Origin: Ephydatia muelleri
Lineage: Eukaryota; Porifera; Demospongiae; Spongillida; Spongillidae
Direction of reading: 5' to 3'
DNA: 64,000 nucleotides
Assembly (NCBI GenBank): GCA_013339895.1
Contig: JABACO010000007.1
Span: 519,738 to 583,737 of the forward strand
Notes under the pieces: generated by a model
Seen by the model: the letters and a program-made list of their open reading frames with translations, nothing else
Database searches by the model: none
What the model was told of the DNA's origin: nothing
Position numbers and translations under genes: made by a program
Part shown: positions 11,230 through 24,299 of the stretch, in pieces
How the letters are laid out: every line of letters begins with the position of its first letter
Numbering within the stretch: position 1 is the stretch's first letter

Positions 11230-12240
11230 GAGGACTGAGTGCAATGTGTAAAGGTTTCAAGGCAATGCAGACTGTCTCTGTGGAATTAACGGGAGCACTT
11301 GAAAATATCTGTGGAGGATGAAGTGTTACAAGCAAGGTAGGCCATCTGCAGAATGCTCCACACATCCATAGGAGAGATAGAGCAAATTGAGTTTCACATA
11401 ACTGTGGGAGAGATGCAAAAGTTCACGTGCCTAAGCTATCCTTTTCTGGATCAATTAACACAGAACTGAAGTTCCAATGGGAGCCCCAATGATCTCAAAG
11501 CAGGGTTTTGCAGATCATGAAATAGTATGATAGAACATGTCAAGGTTTTGAAGGCTGTACAGTTCACACTTAGAGTAATTCAAGCTAAGACAACTGGGCA
11601 AATTGTGTTCCTGAATGACCTCCAAAAGTGAAGCTCAGGTACCAGCCAGGGCGCCATCATCTAGGTACCAACAAATATTGGGAAAAGCAGAGGGCCCAAT
11701 GGGTCTCCCTCCTGCACTCCTGATGCAGACACAAGCTCTCCCGTGTTGCCAGAGTAGTTGATGGTTGGAATAACACCACGATACATAACAAAGAAGTTCT
11801 GGTAAATGGACTACACAGAGATGAACAACAGCCTGACGAGATACTAAATTGAATGCATGTCCACTTTGAGAATGGCAAAGCCACGGTGCATCCAGTGTTG
11901 ATTGCTTCTCTTAAGTTAGGTGGTGAATAATTTTTTTCTGTGCTGCCTGGGCAAGCCACCCCAAACTGGAGAGGTGCAAAGTTATCAGCTGCCTTATGTT
12001 TTGTAAGAGCACAATCACCCTTAAAACCTCACCAACCGAAAGAGGTCGAACATCCCAGCCCTGCACCTTGGGCTTTAGTAATGCAGTGAGGCCACCACCT
12101 GCTAGGAAGGGTGCAAAACCCATAGGAGCCTACCCAGCAAGGAGAATGTCCATAACATGACGCAACTAACTTTCAATTGAAATGGGGACAACTGCATCTG
12201 CTGCATCAATAAGAAGAAAGTTGGACTGCTTGAATGGAAG
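11230..12240 (-). pseudogene. LINE-type reverse transcriptase, fragment
   Basis: Minus-strand translation in several frames gives, in order, LAGGGLTALLKPK...VRPLSVGEVLR (fingers), FGVACPGSTEK, HAFNLVSRQAVVH (motif A region), GVQEGDPLGPLLF (motif B) and WYLDDGALAGT (motif C, where F/YxDD is expressed as YLDD), then LSLNYSKCELYS. This motif series is that of non-LTR reverse transcriptases. It probably belongs to the same family as the endonuclease tails at 1-560, 24300-24926 and 62330-62990, but that link is inference. Several frame changes show that it is dead. Confidence 0.75.
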
Positions 12241-15200
12241 AATCATTTATTATTATTAATAATATTGATAAGCTTCTCGACTAGCCACTACATTTTATTG
12301 CTGTATATGTATTTCTGTATAATTTTAAATAATAACATCAGGTTAGAGATTTAAAAAAAACAATTAAAAAAAAAGCCTATCCTCAATATATGCACACACA
12401 CATAGGATAAACAGATTATGATTTTCATGTACTATGACAACTAGATGTCATCAGACCTATGCTGTCTGTTTTCTAGTAGCCAATATTGGTAAAAGTCTAC
12501 TCGCACTAAAAGGGTATTGCTATATATGAGATTGGTGCAGCAATAAGGGACTAATATTCAAGTAGTCTGAACTGTCCTCTACACAACTATCTATCATGGA
12601 GTTGTGCGGCACTGAACTTCTAAAATAGACATCATTTTAATGGAAGTGTTACGATTTTATTGATTTAATAAAATACGTTGTGTCATTTTTCACGGCAACG
12701 AACCCAAATTACTGTAAAAAATGAGTATATATTTCAATTCAAATATTAGATAATCTTGTGCTAGAAATGGTCATTCTTCAAAACTGCAAACATTTTTGAA
12801 GAAACTTTTCACTTACAGCATACTGTAAATTAACTGATGCAAAGATGCTTGCTAATAACATGTTTCAAATCTCATTTTGCATAGTGCAATTTTTGGGTAA
12901 GTACTATAGAACTATACAAGTGTAGTCTCCGATGGTACCATAATCGTGATACCTAGTTTAGGATTCTTTGCAGCTGATGATCTGGAGGAACAGATTATGT
13001 ACTGTATCAACCAAATATCATCAAAGACATTAGCATTACCTGCTACGTAGCTGATGATCTTGTTGCTGGTGCAGCTGTTTAGTTAAGATACAACAATACT
13101 GATAAAGCTTGCATTCAATCAAAGGGACATTGCTATATAAATAGGATCGTTGCAGCAGTTAGGAAATAATGTATGTTTCTTTATTTTTTAATATTCTAAA
13201 AGTGAAAGGTCTGGTGCACAGTACATGATAGAGAATCGAACTATTTGTCACGGAGTTGCAAGGCGCTGAATTTTTAATTAGCCATATATTTCAATGCAAG
13301 CTATAGTGCTTAGCTTAGTACAATAATTGGATCTCTTCCACCCAATGTTCAAATAAGTCAGTTTGACAAAACTGTCCTATAAAATGTATTCTTCCCATGA
13401 TCTGGTGGTAGTGGTCACCTCACGTTATTCTAACAAGGACTGCCCACATGTGCTCTTATAGATCAAGCTACTATGCTACAATGGCTCATTACATTATCCT
13501 AAATTTTGAATAAAGCTATAGTACCAATTCAAGCTTACAATCTAGAAAATCCTAACATATTCACTAGGAGAATGCATCAGTAAAACGTATTTAGGAATCA
13601 GTTCACAATTAGCCTGCCGTGAAGTAGTTAAACTGGGGAGAATGGGAGATAAGCACTGTGCCATCATTTCCCCACTTTGACTACGGGACGAGTAACTGGG
13701 CCCTCATTATAGCATGGCATTGGAATTGTGGGTTATCTATTTGCTATCTGTTCGTGTTATAAAGGTGAATATCAAGGTTAAGCATTCTTCAAGTGGTAAA
13801 TCCATACCAACGTTATGGACCCGTCAATCATAGCGCTCCATTTAGAGTCATAGGCTTCACAAAGCTTTTTTAAAATCATGATAATCACTGATCATGACCT
13901 TCCCAATTCCCTAACACAGCCAAAAACCGGATCAATACAGGAACGGGATGATATCACCCTTCGTAGAGAACATTATTGGCTCAATATTTAAAAGCACAAT
14001 GCACTTGAAGTTAGTAAACTGCTTCCATGCAGGGAATTGCACATGCTTCGTCGAGGTGACGTCGTTTCAAATAGTGACGTATGCGCTAAACAGTTGCGTA
14101 AGCGTTCATATGACTGTGCCGTTCGTAAGATCCCAGTGCAGACGCGATACGAGCATCTAAAATGTTCTGATTACCTACACAAAATCGAGCTTCCGTTGCT
14201 TGAAATCCTGCTGACACTTTTTAATTCGTGCTATTATCGTCACTCTCACTCTTTTTCGGCATTTTTCAGTGACATGTGCACTGTTTATTAAAAATTAGTT
14301 ATGCCCAATTCAATCTACCACCAGAGATAATACATATTATCTCTGCCACCACACAATCTGAAAGGTACGGCCAGATAATTAGCTATGGTACTGGTGACAT
14401 CGCATCGCGTTTGTACAATGAGGGAGATCAAAACGAAAACAAAATGGCTGCATATGTACCGACGTACCTGAAATGTACCACACGATAGTTGTTGAAGAGT
14501 GCAATTTTCTCAACCTACAACTCAGGCAATAGTTGGTCAACGAGGAAATGACTGATTGCAGCGGCTTTAGGGGACGGGGTAGGTCCCGGGCGGGGTAGTA
14601 ACTCGAATACAAACCGCGGTTTGTATTAAAGTCAGAAACCTTACGCAGGGTTGGATCTCTCTGCAACGCTAAATACAGGCTGCAAACTGACCCTTTACTC
14701 TTCGATCATCTGCGGATGCAAATATCACTATGGGATACCGTGTCGTCAACACGCAACGCAGTGGTTTGTATAAATCAGTGTACATCGTTAGTGAACATAT
14801 TACATACCCACCACAGTGAATGAAAGTGAAGGCATATGGTATGATATAGATCAGTGCAAGAGATTCTTTCTATCATGATTAACACTGCATGATGTAGGGT
14901 TGTCAGGTGTGAAAATAAATTTTGCTCTCGTTGTCTCTCATGTCGACTGCGAATCTTGATGTACGTGTCTTTAGGGAACTGAAGCGAGGCGATCCTATAG
15001 GCCTGTCAGAAATTCTGTCGAGCTGTCGCTATGGGAAATATTGAAGATATTATTTTCCTTATAATTATATCGCTCTGCCCAGGCCGGAAACAGTATCGCG
15101 CCTGCGCAATGTTCAACGCCCCGCCTCTGAGATTCATTGCAATGGGTCACACATGAACGGAAAGCAACATTCATCTAGAATATCTTCAGACCTCTTGAAG

Positions 15201-15330
15201 ACGATGATAGATTAGTCATTATGAAACTGGATTTTGTGATTCATGTTGGAGAGTTGATGGTGATGCGTGCACCTTAGTTGCTACTGTAAGGCACGCTGAA
15301 CATCTGTTACTAAAGGTATTATTGCAGCTA
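12241..15330. other. AT-rich intergenic DNA with dispersed repeats, no gene seen
   Basis: Copies of a non-coding repeat lie at 12508-12632 and 13119-13300 (shared AAGGG...ATTGCTATATA, then CATGGAGTTG or CACGGAGTTG) and match the piece at 1176-1240. At 14318-14345 a palindrome, CCAGAGATAATACATATTAT then CTCTG, matches a cleaner one at 28660-28687. No supported exon, RNA gene or transposase was found. Confidence 0.6.
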
Positions 15331-15332
15331 TT

Positions 15333-15945
15333 GTGGTGACGTCACTGCATGGCTGGGATCCAGTTGTTGTTATGATGTCACTGCATGGCTGGGATCCAGT
15401 TGTTGTTATGATGTCACTGCATGGCTGGGATCCAGTTACTGTGGTGATGTCACTGCATGGCTGTGATCCAGTTATTGTGGTGACATCACTGCATGGCTGT
15501 GATCCAGTTATTGTGGTGACATCACTGCATGGCTGGGATCGAGTTGTTGTTATGATGTCACTGCATGGCTGGGATCCAGTTACTGTGGTGATGTCACTGC
15601 ATGGCTGTGATCCAGTTATTGTGGTGACATCACTGCATGGCTGGGATCCAGTTGTTGTTATGATGTCACTGCATGGCTGGGATCCAGTTACTGTGGTGAC
15701 ATCACTGCATGGCTGTGATCCAGTTATTGTGGTGACATCACTGCATGGCTGGGATCCCGTTGTTGTTATGATGTCACTGCATGGCTGGGATCCAGTTACT
15801 GTGGTGACATCACTGCATGGCTGTGATCCAGTTATTGTGGTGACATCACTGCATGGCTGGGATCGAGTTGTTGTTATGATGTCACTGCATGGCTGGGATC
15901 CAGTTACTGTGGTGATGTCACTGCATGGCCGGGATCATCCGACAT
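15333..15945. repeat. 36-base minisatellite, about 17 copies, open in one frame
   Basis: The unit is ATGTCACTGCATGGCTGGGA TCCAGTT(G/A)(T/C)TGT(T/G)(A/G)TG with variant units arranged in a rough three-unit higher order (GGGATCC-GTTGTTA, GGGATCC-ACTGTGG, TGTGATCC-ATTGTGG). It reads as MSLHGWDPVVVM repeats on the plus strand. There is no supporting gene around it, so coding is not claimed. Each unit carries TGACGTCA-like TGATGTCA or TGACATCA cores. Confidence 0.9.
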
Positions 15946-17242
15946 TTGTAAACACCATCCTGTACAGTATTGCTCATCAAACCTATCCTATCCCAGATTG
16001 TATGTTTGCTGCACATGCATATTTCTATGTGTGTATGGAATGTATGATGTGTTGTGTGTGTGTGTGCGCGCATGGTATGTGTCACAGTGTGGTGTGTGAA
16101 TGGTGTGTCAGTGTGGTATGTGGGTGTGTCTCACCTATGTACACATCTAACCTGATGGGTGTAGTTAAATTGAACTTCATATAGAACTTGCAGGTGGGTA
16201 AGTAACCTCAAAACAGTTCTTATTACCATTAATAACCGCGGAGATTTCATTAGCTTGTCTGCACTAACTTGAATAACACATACATACATACACTATCACC
16301 AATATGCACACACACAAACACACACACATGTGATGCATCAAATTAACAAACACTCATGTACATGAGCATAGGGCAGAAACATAGTACGCCTTTGCATGTT
16401 CAAACCACACACCCTCTCCCATACTGGCTCTAGCCAAATACCAGCTGTAGACAATGTTGGTCGGATGCTCAGTCCCACATAGGGACCAACAGAGTGTCTT
16501 TCCTATAGCCAGCAGAGCTTCAATTAGGCACGATGGGGATCGATGACATTGGACCAACCCAGGGCATGCATGATGGTTAGACATTTTCATTCCCTTGGAC
16601 ACAATTTCTATTTACTGCTCGCCCCTTAGATACCAATGCCCAGATCACCTCCCTAACGGGTTTACACATGGAATAGCATATTAATCTATGGCATGCTAAT
16701 CTATACACCTTGCACCAAGTCTGATGCTATATTCTGACAGGAGTTTGTGCATCACTATTGCCTTCAAATCCTCTATACCACCAACTCTCATAGAGAATGT
16801 TTTTTAGTTACTTATATTGCAGCTTAGTTTGGTATACCGCAGTTTTGTGAGCACACAGGAACTTGTGCAGCCTTTTTGGCTATGTCTTTTTGTTTGTTTT
16901 TAATGTTAGGAATGTGCTCCGTAATGCTCGATCGCTTTACAGTATAGTATTTGCTCACATGATAATACGCAATATACATTTACATGTCCTCAGTACCTTA
17001 CCCCGGCTACGATGTCATTACCCGCTATCTTAATCAGTTGCATTAATAACATTAACATCATGTAGAGATTCACCTGCCTTATTATAGCAATGCAACTGCA
17101 CAATTGACTAACATCAATAGCAGCTAGGGTGAGTCTTGCAAAAGGCATCCTTAACAACACACTATTCTAGCCTTTGTAGACCATCTTCATACTCCCTTCC
17201 CTTAGCATGCTATCACACGGGAGAAGCTATGGCTACAGACTA
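15946..17242. other. No gene seen
   Basis: TG-rich stretches (16030-16130) and short CA tracts occur, but no recognisable coding or RNA feature. Confidence 0.5.
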
Positions 17243-17285
17243 GTCGGGCGGGCCCTACCACCGCGTTTGGTAGGGCCCGCCCGAC
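17243..17285. repeat. Perfect GC-rich hairpin with 18-base arms
   Basis: GTCGGGCGGGCCCTACCA at 17243-17260 is followed after seven bases by its exact complement at 17268-17285. It stands out from AT-rich surroundings. It has no poly-T tail and no adjacent gene, so a terminator role is not supported. Confidence 0.85.
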
Positions 17286-17578
17286 CGGACAACTACAGAC
17301 GTGAATGAGATGAATACAATTTCCCGGTCGTTTCAAACCAATAATGTTTGCAAACCGCTTCCAAGTCAATGTAATTTCTAACGCATATGCAGAAATCAGC
17401 GGTCACCAGGAAAGTGATGGTGTTCAAAAAGACATCCATTGCTAGTACATAGGGGTAGTGTGGTTTGAATTTGTGTTGAATTTCTATTTGAGTGTCGCTC
17501 CGATTCTAATTTGATGCTTCATACCGTTCAAATTTGTCCAACCCCACGGGTCCGCTTTAGCAACTTGGGTAACATGTC

Positions 17579-19328
17579 CAGGGCTGCCGCGATATGCGCG
17601 ATAGGCGATATATCGCGATATTTTTGGGGGCATTTCGCGATACAAACGTGCGCGGAAATAGACGGGAAGCACGGCAATAAAAGGAAATCAGAGCAATTTA
17701 CTAAGATTCAGCATATGCAATTAGATACTTGCTGCACAGTACATAATCAGACACGTGCCATTAAAACCATTTTGCATTATCCCGTAGGAATATGCATTTA
17801 CCCAACCGTTCTGGTAGAAGACTCCATCGTTTTTTGGCTTTTTGAAACCCTAATAAAATAAAATAATAGTAATAAAATAGGACTTCTTGTACATGTACTT
17901 TCAATGTTAATGTAGTTCGATTTGCAATTTCTTAATCTCCTTGTCATTAAAAGAACCAGTGATCATCATTAATGTACTGTACGTGACCATTGCTTGTGGA
18001 GAAAACCTTTCTGCAGGTGCAGTCGAGCGGGTGTGAAGACTTCGTAGTTCTTAATGGTTTCTGCAAAAAAATTCTTATAACATAACGTACAGGATACTCC
18101 TCCCCGCCTACCTCTGGGCGACTGTTTACTTTTAAAAGGCCGACGCCGATGCACTGATGTCGCATATATTAGATGTATTGTTGCCCTTTCTGGACACCCA
18201 TGCGCAACACCTGTTGCACACAACCCAGGAGGACCCGATCGCTTTTCTGTGCCACCCAAAATGTTCCCACACATTACTCTTAAACATTTTGCGGTCGACA
18301 CCCACTATATCCTCTTTCCTACAGCGTGGTAGTATGGTTTATCAGTCGGTTCTTTTGATGCCCACAACGAATAGTTTTTTAATTCATTATTAATGAAATT
18401 AATAACCATGAACTACTTATAATATGGGAAAGTTTCCGAGAAAAGGGACCTAGCGTGTATTATAAAAAAGCATAATAAAAATGCCTTACGTTTGAAATGC
18501 TATAACTTCCGAAGGGTTAACGCTATCGTCTTCCTATTTTCAGCACTTCATATTACACCATTTCTCTATGCTAAAATACTTTTTGGGATCTTGCACTTGC
18601 TCCTTGCCAGTATTGCAACGTTCGATACCCCACCGGGTTCAAACCCGCCATAACTTTCTGTAGGAGTAATGAAATCGCTTCAAATTCGGTATAGGTAGAG
18701 AGGTCCTATACCTATCGATTTGTTCTGTTCGTTAATTTTTATGCCATCTGTTACGGAGATACAGTTGAATAAACTACGTGCACGTTTTCCCGCTTGATTC
18801 GCGCCAATGTAATAATCCCCGCCTCCCCATACATTGAGCGGAGCGCAATTTGCCCAAATCATTGGCGCGAAACGAGCGCGAAAATGTGCACGTAGTTTGT
18901 TCAACTGTATCTCCGTAACGGATTGCATAAAAATTAACGAACAGAACAAATAGATAGATATAGGACCTCTCCACCTACAAACCGAATTTGAAGCGATTTG
19001 ATTACTCCTACAGAAAGTTATGGCGGGTTTGAACCCCTTGGGGTATCGGACATCGCGATACTGGCATGGAGCATGTTCAAGATCCCAAAATGTATTTTAC
19101 CATAGAGAAATGGTGTAGTATGAAGTGCTGAAAATAGGAAGACGATAGTGTTAACCCTTCGGAAGTTATAGCATTTCAAACGTAAGGCATTTTTATTATG
19201 CTTTTTTATAATACACGCTAGGTCCTTTTTCTCGGAAACTTTCCCATATATCGCGATACGATAAGCGATATTTAACTAGTATCGCGATATAGACGATATC
19301 GGCTGTAGACCATATCGCGGCAGCACTG
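17579..19328. mobile_element. Non-autonomous hAT element with 8-bp target duplication, carrying a nested palindromic element
   Basis: The left end reads CAGGGCTGCCGCGATAT and the right end is the near complement ATATCGCGGCAGCACTG. Directly outside, AACATGTC is present at 17571-17578 and again at 19329-19336, a perfect 8-bp target site duplication, the signature of hAT transposition. The subterminal DNA is rich in TATCGCGATA motifs. No transposase is encoded. The middle contains the 828-base palindrome listed separately, which appears to have inserted into it. Confidence 0.9.
18422..19249. mobile_element. Large palindromic element nested in the hAT element
   Basis: The half starting ATATGGGAAAGTTTCCGAGA (18422 onward) is repeated in reverse complement ending at 19249, with small differences between arms and a centre near 18835. 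A diverged single arm of the same family lies at 29097-29383. Arms carry GGTTAACGCTATCG and TACAGAAAGTTATGGCGGG. No open frame of note. Confidence 0.85.
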
Positions 19329-19848
19329 AACATGTCACTTATGCGGGCAGTCTGCATTTGAGAACAGCTAGCTAATCATAAACGGCTTTCTATCTGAAAT
19401 TTGTGACCACGCCAGCGTGTAAGGTGGGAGATAATATAGTAAGGTCATCGTTGATTAATCAATTCATGTCGCAGACATGCAAATTGTCTGTTCAGAGCAT
19501 ATATACGAGGGACTAGGTTTATATGGCGGCGGATCAGTCAGTTCGGTGTACGGTGCATCCTTTAATTTCCCCCGCTTTTTTATTTGCATATCCAGAAATG
19601 GCCCATACATAGGCGGTCATCTTGCCTTTTTAATTCAATTAGAATTTTAACCAACTCTATGATGTACTATAAGCAGGTCTGATTATGATATATGTACTTC
19701 AAAAAATTATTCCATTAACCATTCTTTAACTAAAATCAAGACAAAACCATATCCGTTAAGTAATTAATTCGCGGTTTGCGAATAAACGAATATTCCCGTA
19801 TATCTTCCCGTAGACATATATGGGGTACTTCAATACCAAGCACGCCAG

Positions 19849-20003
19849 ATTTTTCTCAGCATTTACCATGAGGGATTGTTAGTACACTACATTTGCCACG
19901 ATTTTTAGTGGGGTCGCCGTATTTTTCCTATTTAAGACGTCGCTTCCCTAGGATAATCTAGTGTACTAACAATCCCTCATGGCAAATACTGAGAAAAATC
20001 TGA
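19849..20003. repeat. Inverted repeat with 43-46-base arms at the front of the hAT pseudogene
   Basis: AGATTTTTCTCAGCATTTAC and the following bases to GTACACTA (19849-19894) recur in inverted orientation at 19961-20003 with one or two differences. The right arm lies in sequence that reads as the start of the hAT coding region (EKNLMKRYWHDILKRVV), so this is an inverted duplication of that part. Confidence 0.75.
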
Positions 20004-21945
20004 TGAAGAGATACTGGCATGATATTCTAAAACGTGTGGTTGCTGTCATAAAATTTTTATCAGAACGTGTTTGCCGTTTCGAGGAGATAATGAAATCCTT
20101 AACTCACCACACAATGGAATCTACCTCGGTGTACTTTAGCTGATAAGCAAATTTGACCCATTTCTTAGAAACCACATTGAAACCTATGGAAACAAAGGTA
20201 AAGGTAGGCCATCATATTTGTCATCAACAATATGAGAAGAGTTTATAGAAATCATGGGCAGCACAGTGTTATCTGTTATCATTACTGAACAAAAAGAAGC
20301 CAACTATTTTTCACTTTCTGTTGACTCAACTCCAGACCTATGTCATGTAGACCAGCTTAGGGTTATAGTATGATATGTAAATAAGCAGTCGCACAACATA
20401 CAAGAGCGTTTTCTTCTTTTTTTGCCTATCCAGAGTCATACAGGTGAATTTCTTGCCACTACAGCAGTGCAGTTTCTTGAAAAACATAGTATAGATATTA
20501 TGTACATGCGCGGACAGACCTACGATAATTGAGCAAACATGTCTGCATGAAAATATAATGGTATGCAAGCTAAACTATGTGATATAAATCCGTTGGCTTT
20601 GTACGTGCCTTGTGCTGCACATTCACTAAATTTAATAGGTGTTTGCGCTGTTGAATCTTGTGTGGAAGCAACAAATTTCTTCAGCTTGGTTCAGAAACTG
20701 TTCACCTTTTTTAGTGCTAGTACAAGCAGATGGGGGATACTTGTACAATATCTTGAAGGGGAAAAAATAGTGCTCAAGTGCTTGTTTGATACGCGATGGT
20801 CAGCTCGTCCTGAAGCTCCTAAAGCACTGTCAGAAGGATACGATAATATTCGAGCTGCTCTTCTACATATTGTGCAAGATCCTGAACAGCGAGCAGATAC
20901 CCAACAAGAAGCTAACGGCCTTCATATTTCGTTATCTTACCTGGACACTATCTTCATGGCTGTATTTTGGAACATCATTTTGAAAAGGTTCAACAGAGTT
21001 AGCATGGCTCTTCAAAATGCTGAAATTGAGCTAGGAACAGCTGTCAAACTGCTACAGTCACTCCAGGACTTCGTGTCAGAACTTAGAGGGAACTTTGATG
21101 CTATTGAGATGCGTGCGAAACAAAAGGATCCAAGTGCTAAATATAAGGATGCCGAAAAAAGAATAAGGAAACCAAAAACGCAATTCGGTGATGAATCTAA
21201 CGGATTGGTGCTTCATCAGCATGATTAGTTTCGCATCGAAGTGTTCCTTCCAATATTGGATAAACTGTCAGAGGCCTTGACGTTACGCACACAGGCATAT
21301 GATGTGGTGCACAAGTGCTTGAGATTTATTACAGAATTTCTAAGCATGGGAGCAGACGAAATAGAAAAAGCGGCTCAAAACTTACAGCAATGCTATCCTA
21401 ATGACTTGGAGCTCAGCTTTCCACAAGAATTCAAACACTTTTCCTGTTTTATCGAACGTTTGAATTCAGACAAGGAAATGCCGACATGTACATTCACATG
21501 TACAGCTATTAATTTGTATACAGTATTATTTTTAACCATTGTCTCCAATCAACCTTTCCAAACGTTGAAATTGCTTATCAAATGTACTTGAGTTTGATGG
21601 CAACCAATGCATCAGGAGAGAGATCGTTCTCCAAGCTAAAGCTGATCAAAAATGAGAAAAGAACATGCCTGCATCAAGACAGACTTAACTGGCTATCACT
21701 CATGGCAATTGAGTCTGAGGTGCTACAGCAGATTGAATTTGAAGACATTATTGAAAAATTTGTGGCTGCAAAGTGTCGAAAATTGTAAATCCTTTTTGCA
21801 CAACTTGTACTTCTTATACAATAGTACTAATCACTTAATTTAGTATATTTAATTCCATGCGCAACGATTGAAACTCAAAAAAGGGAGGGGGGGTCCTTTC
21901 AAAATAACTAGTCCAGGGGCCCCAGTGACCCTTAATCCGGCACTG
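20003..21945 (+). pseudogene. hAT-family transposase (DUF4371/ZMYM-like), degraded, with intact right terminus
   Basis: Plus-strand reading gives YWHDILKRVVAVIKFLSER, then FSLSVDSTPD, HTGEFLATTAVQFLEKHSID, MYMRGQTYDN, LYVPCAAHSLNLIGVCAVES (open from 20563 to 21228), RNase H-like strands, and finally NASGERSFSKLKLIKNEKR at 21600-21660, the hAT dimerisation motif. Stops near 20100, 20200, 20370, 20530 and 21226 break it, so it is a pseudogene rather than an active gene. Beyond the coding end, the sequence AATCCGGCACTG at 21934-21945 is a hAT-type terminus; the matching left terminus was not found. The family resembles the TTF/ZMYM6-like proteins of animals. Confidence 0.8.
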
Positions 21946-23323
21946 GTGACAGTAGCAATGATCAGGGACCAGGTACTACAGATGGTCCAGGAGACCAAGA
22001 GCTAGATGTGATTGGTGCCTCAAATGTATCTCAGAATCCTGTTGAAGGTACGCTGTATGCATTAAATGATCTACATAACCAAATGGCAAGCTCAATAGTG
22101 TTGGACCCATGTGATAACACAACTGAAGATGCCATGGCTGCTCCTACATCAGTTAAAGTAAATATTTTAGAAACTGTAATGTTCCTAATACTTATAGTGC
22201 ACAATGCATACAGATTTCTGTGTACTCACCTAGAAATGGTGCTGATGTGATCACAATGCGAGTCGTGAATATGAAAAGATTGTAAAGGCATTGGCTGGCG
22301 GCAACACGAAGTCCATTTGTAGAGCTTTTTTTGCCAATCCTCATCTCAGATAGGAGGCTGTGTCCAAAGTGTCCGTATGGTCAGTGATGAGTGTTCCTTG
22401 TTGTGCAAAAAGAACGCATAACCAGTGTCACTGTTCCGCCATATGTCCCTCGAACAGGCTGAGAACTTCTCATGGACTCAGGCTATTTCCAAGATAAGCA
22501 CCAAGGCACTGGTCAACTCTTTTCAGCATTATGAATAACTGTGTACTGACACGACGCTTAGACAGGAACAAGCACACAAGAAAGGGGATGCACAGTATCC
22601 AGGCTTGTGCACAGCAGTGGCCATTCTCTTGAAGGAGTGCAACAGAGTTATGTGTGGGGTGCAGTCCACTGTATCCAGTGTTCTCTTTTCAAATACAATT
22701 CACAAGAAGATGTGTGCATGTGTATGTGTTTGTGTATGCCATGCAAAGGGAATATGTATGAAGCACACAAATAACAGCATACTTATTTTTACAGACCTGA
22801 ACACAGCTGAATCACATCAAAGTTACTCTCTCCTATGATGCCATTCTCAAGCGAGTAAATGAAATTAGCAAACAACATACTAAAGTGATGGATGAATGGC
22901 TAAGAGAAGGGGCTTTTGTGAAGTTTGTAGGTGACAATGTGGATAAGCAGTGCAATGTACACATGTTCAGCCTACTTGCAATAAAGGACCACATCTCATC
23001 TCCAGCTCCTCTGCCCGAGTTCTCCCCACCTAGCCTCATGTAAGAGACGGGAGATGGTAGACTGCTTTCTGCCATCCCAAGAGGACATGAATGTTGTCCA
23101 GAGTGACATGGAGGTGCTTGTTGCTAGAATACTGTGTGACTACATCAAGGACCTGCGTCAGCTGAAGAAGTTTGTTGTCACTCATATTCCGCACACTTAC
23201 TGTGACAAGATGGCAGAAAAGTCTGAAGTGGTTGTCCTGGATGTGCTGCACAAGAATGAGACCAAGAGCAGTGACATGGTGCACATAATGAGAGAAATGG
23301 CCTCATACCTAGGAGGAGACTGA
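21946..23323 (+). pseudogene. DUF6589-type transposon-related protein, remnant
   Basis: Pieces in different frames read KVTLSYDAILKRVNEISKQH, then WLREGAFVKFVGDNVDKQCN at about 22830-22980, and VDCFLPSQEDMNVVQSDMEV...HIPHTYCDKMAEKSEVVVLD...MVHIMREMASYLGGD at 23054-23323. I recognise the KFVGDNVD and HIPHxYxxxMAxKSEVVxLDV motifs from a family of eukaryotic proteins annotated DUF6589 and thought to derive from DNA transposons. A TG tract interrupts near 22710. The frame is broken in several places and the catalytic half (which would follow) is absent. Confidence 0.5.
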
Positions 23324-23329
23324 GCTACG

Positions 23330-24299
23330 TTGAACTTCTGGTACAGTGGTTCGCTTCAGTTTGAAGTCGACATGAATGGTAGGAGTTAGTAGCAAATTGA
23401 CTTCCCGTATGGTACCCAGTAGGAAACCAAGCGAACACATCCCGAGGTCCATTGTACTGATAGAAAAGTGCTTCCTCCTGCTTGGCCAAGGCCTTCCTGG
23501 TAAACACACCTTAGAGAATAAGCTACCGCATCACGGAACTCAGCTGAATACGGCATAACTCGATCAGACCAGTATACGGAAAGGACTACAAACCAAATCA
23601 CAACAGTACGCGATTCACCAGATTCTGGTGAATGGCTAGCGCATGCGCACAAAGACTATGCTAATCGCTACAAGGCTCTATTTTTTTGTCCCGCTAACTT
23701 TAATATCAGAATAGGGCCTGGGGACGAGGCTAAATGCATGCATGCATGCATGCATGCACGGATAATGCTCGTAACTAGTGAAATGAACAAGAAAAGCGTG
23801 GAAATTGTAACTGAGCGTTGTCCGAGGTTACCAGGCAATAGAGTCTATATAAAAATTGCCGAGCTTTTTCATGTATACTGATAGAACGTACGTACATGTA
23901 TAAGCGTTGAAACATACAACCACTTTGAAAGTAATGCCGCGAGTGCTACTGACAAAGAGAATGACATGAGGCATATCCCACTGGGTTCGAGCAAGGATTG
24001 TAATAGTTAATAATCCTTGGTTAGAGCTACTGCTGGTTCAAGTAGACAACGATAAATTAAAAGAACAGATCACATTACACACTGGCATGAGGCATAACAG
24101 ATATATTGGGTGCACACATGATTTCTGAATTTTTTGGTCAGTCCCTATCGGCATGGGTTGCATGATTTAACTGACTTTTTAATCCATGCACATATGCGTG
24201 GGCGTACCGCAGCAGCCACACCCTAGCGCAGAAGCTTTGGCACACTGTATTATCAATGTAGACATTTAAATCAATGTTTCATGTGCACGTGAGCCAAAG
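23330..24299. other. No gene seen
   Basis: Apart from a CATG run at 23735-23758 nothing recognisable was found. Confidence 0.5.

Noticed and set aside
15333-16184. 283-residue protein of MSLHGWDPVVVM repeats
   Set aside because: Repeat-driven frame, no homology, no introns or promoter features, unrelated tail rich in TG-derived Cys/Val.
17243-17285. Rho-independent-like terminator
   Set aside because: Strong GC hairpin but no T run, and the window is eukaryotic.
18620-18650. tRNA-like GGTTCAAACCC
   Set aside because: A T-loop-like motif only; it lies in the arm of a palindromic element and no anticodon or acceptor arms could be formed.
23309-23652. Minus-strand frames of 60-88 residues near 23.5 kb
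   Set aside because: No recognisable domain, no splice context.
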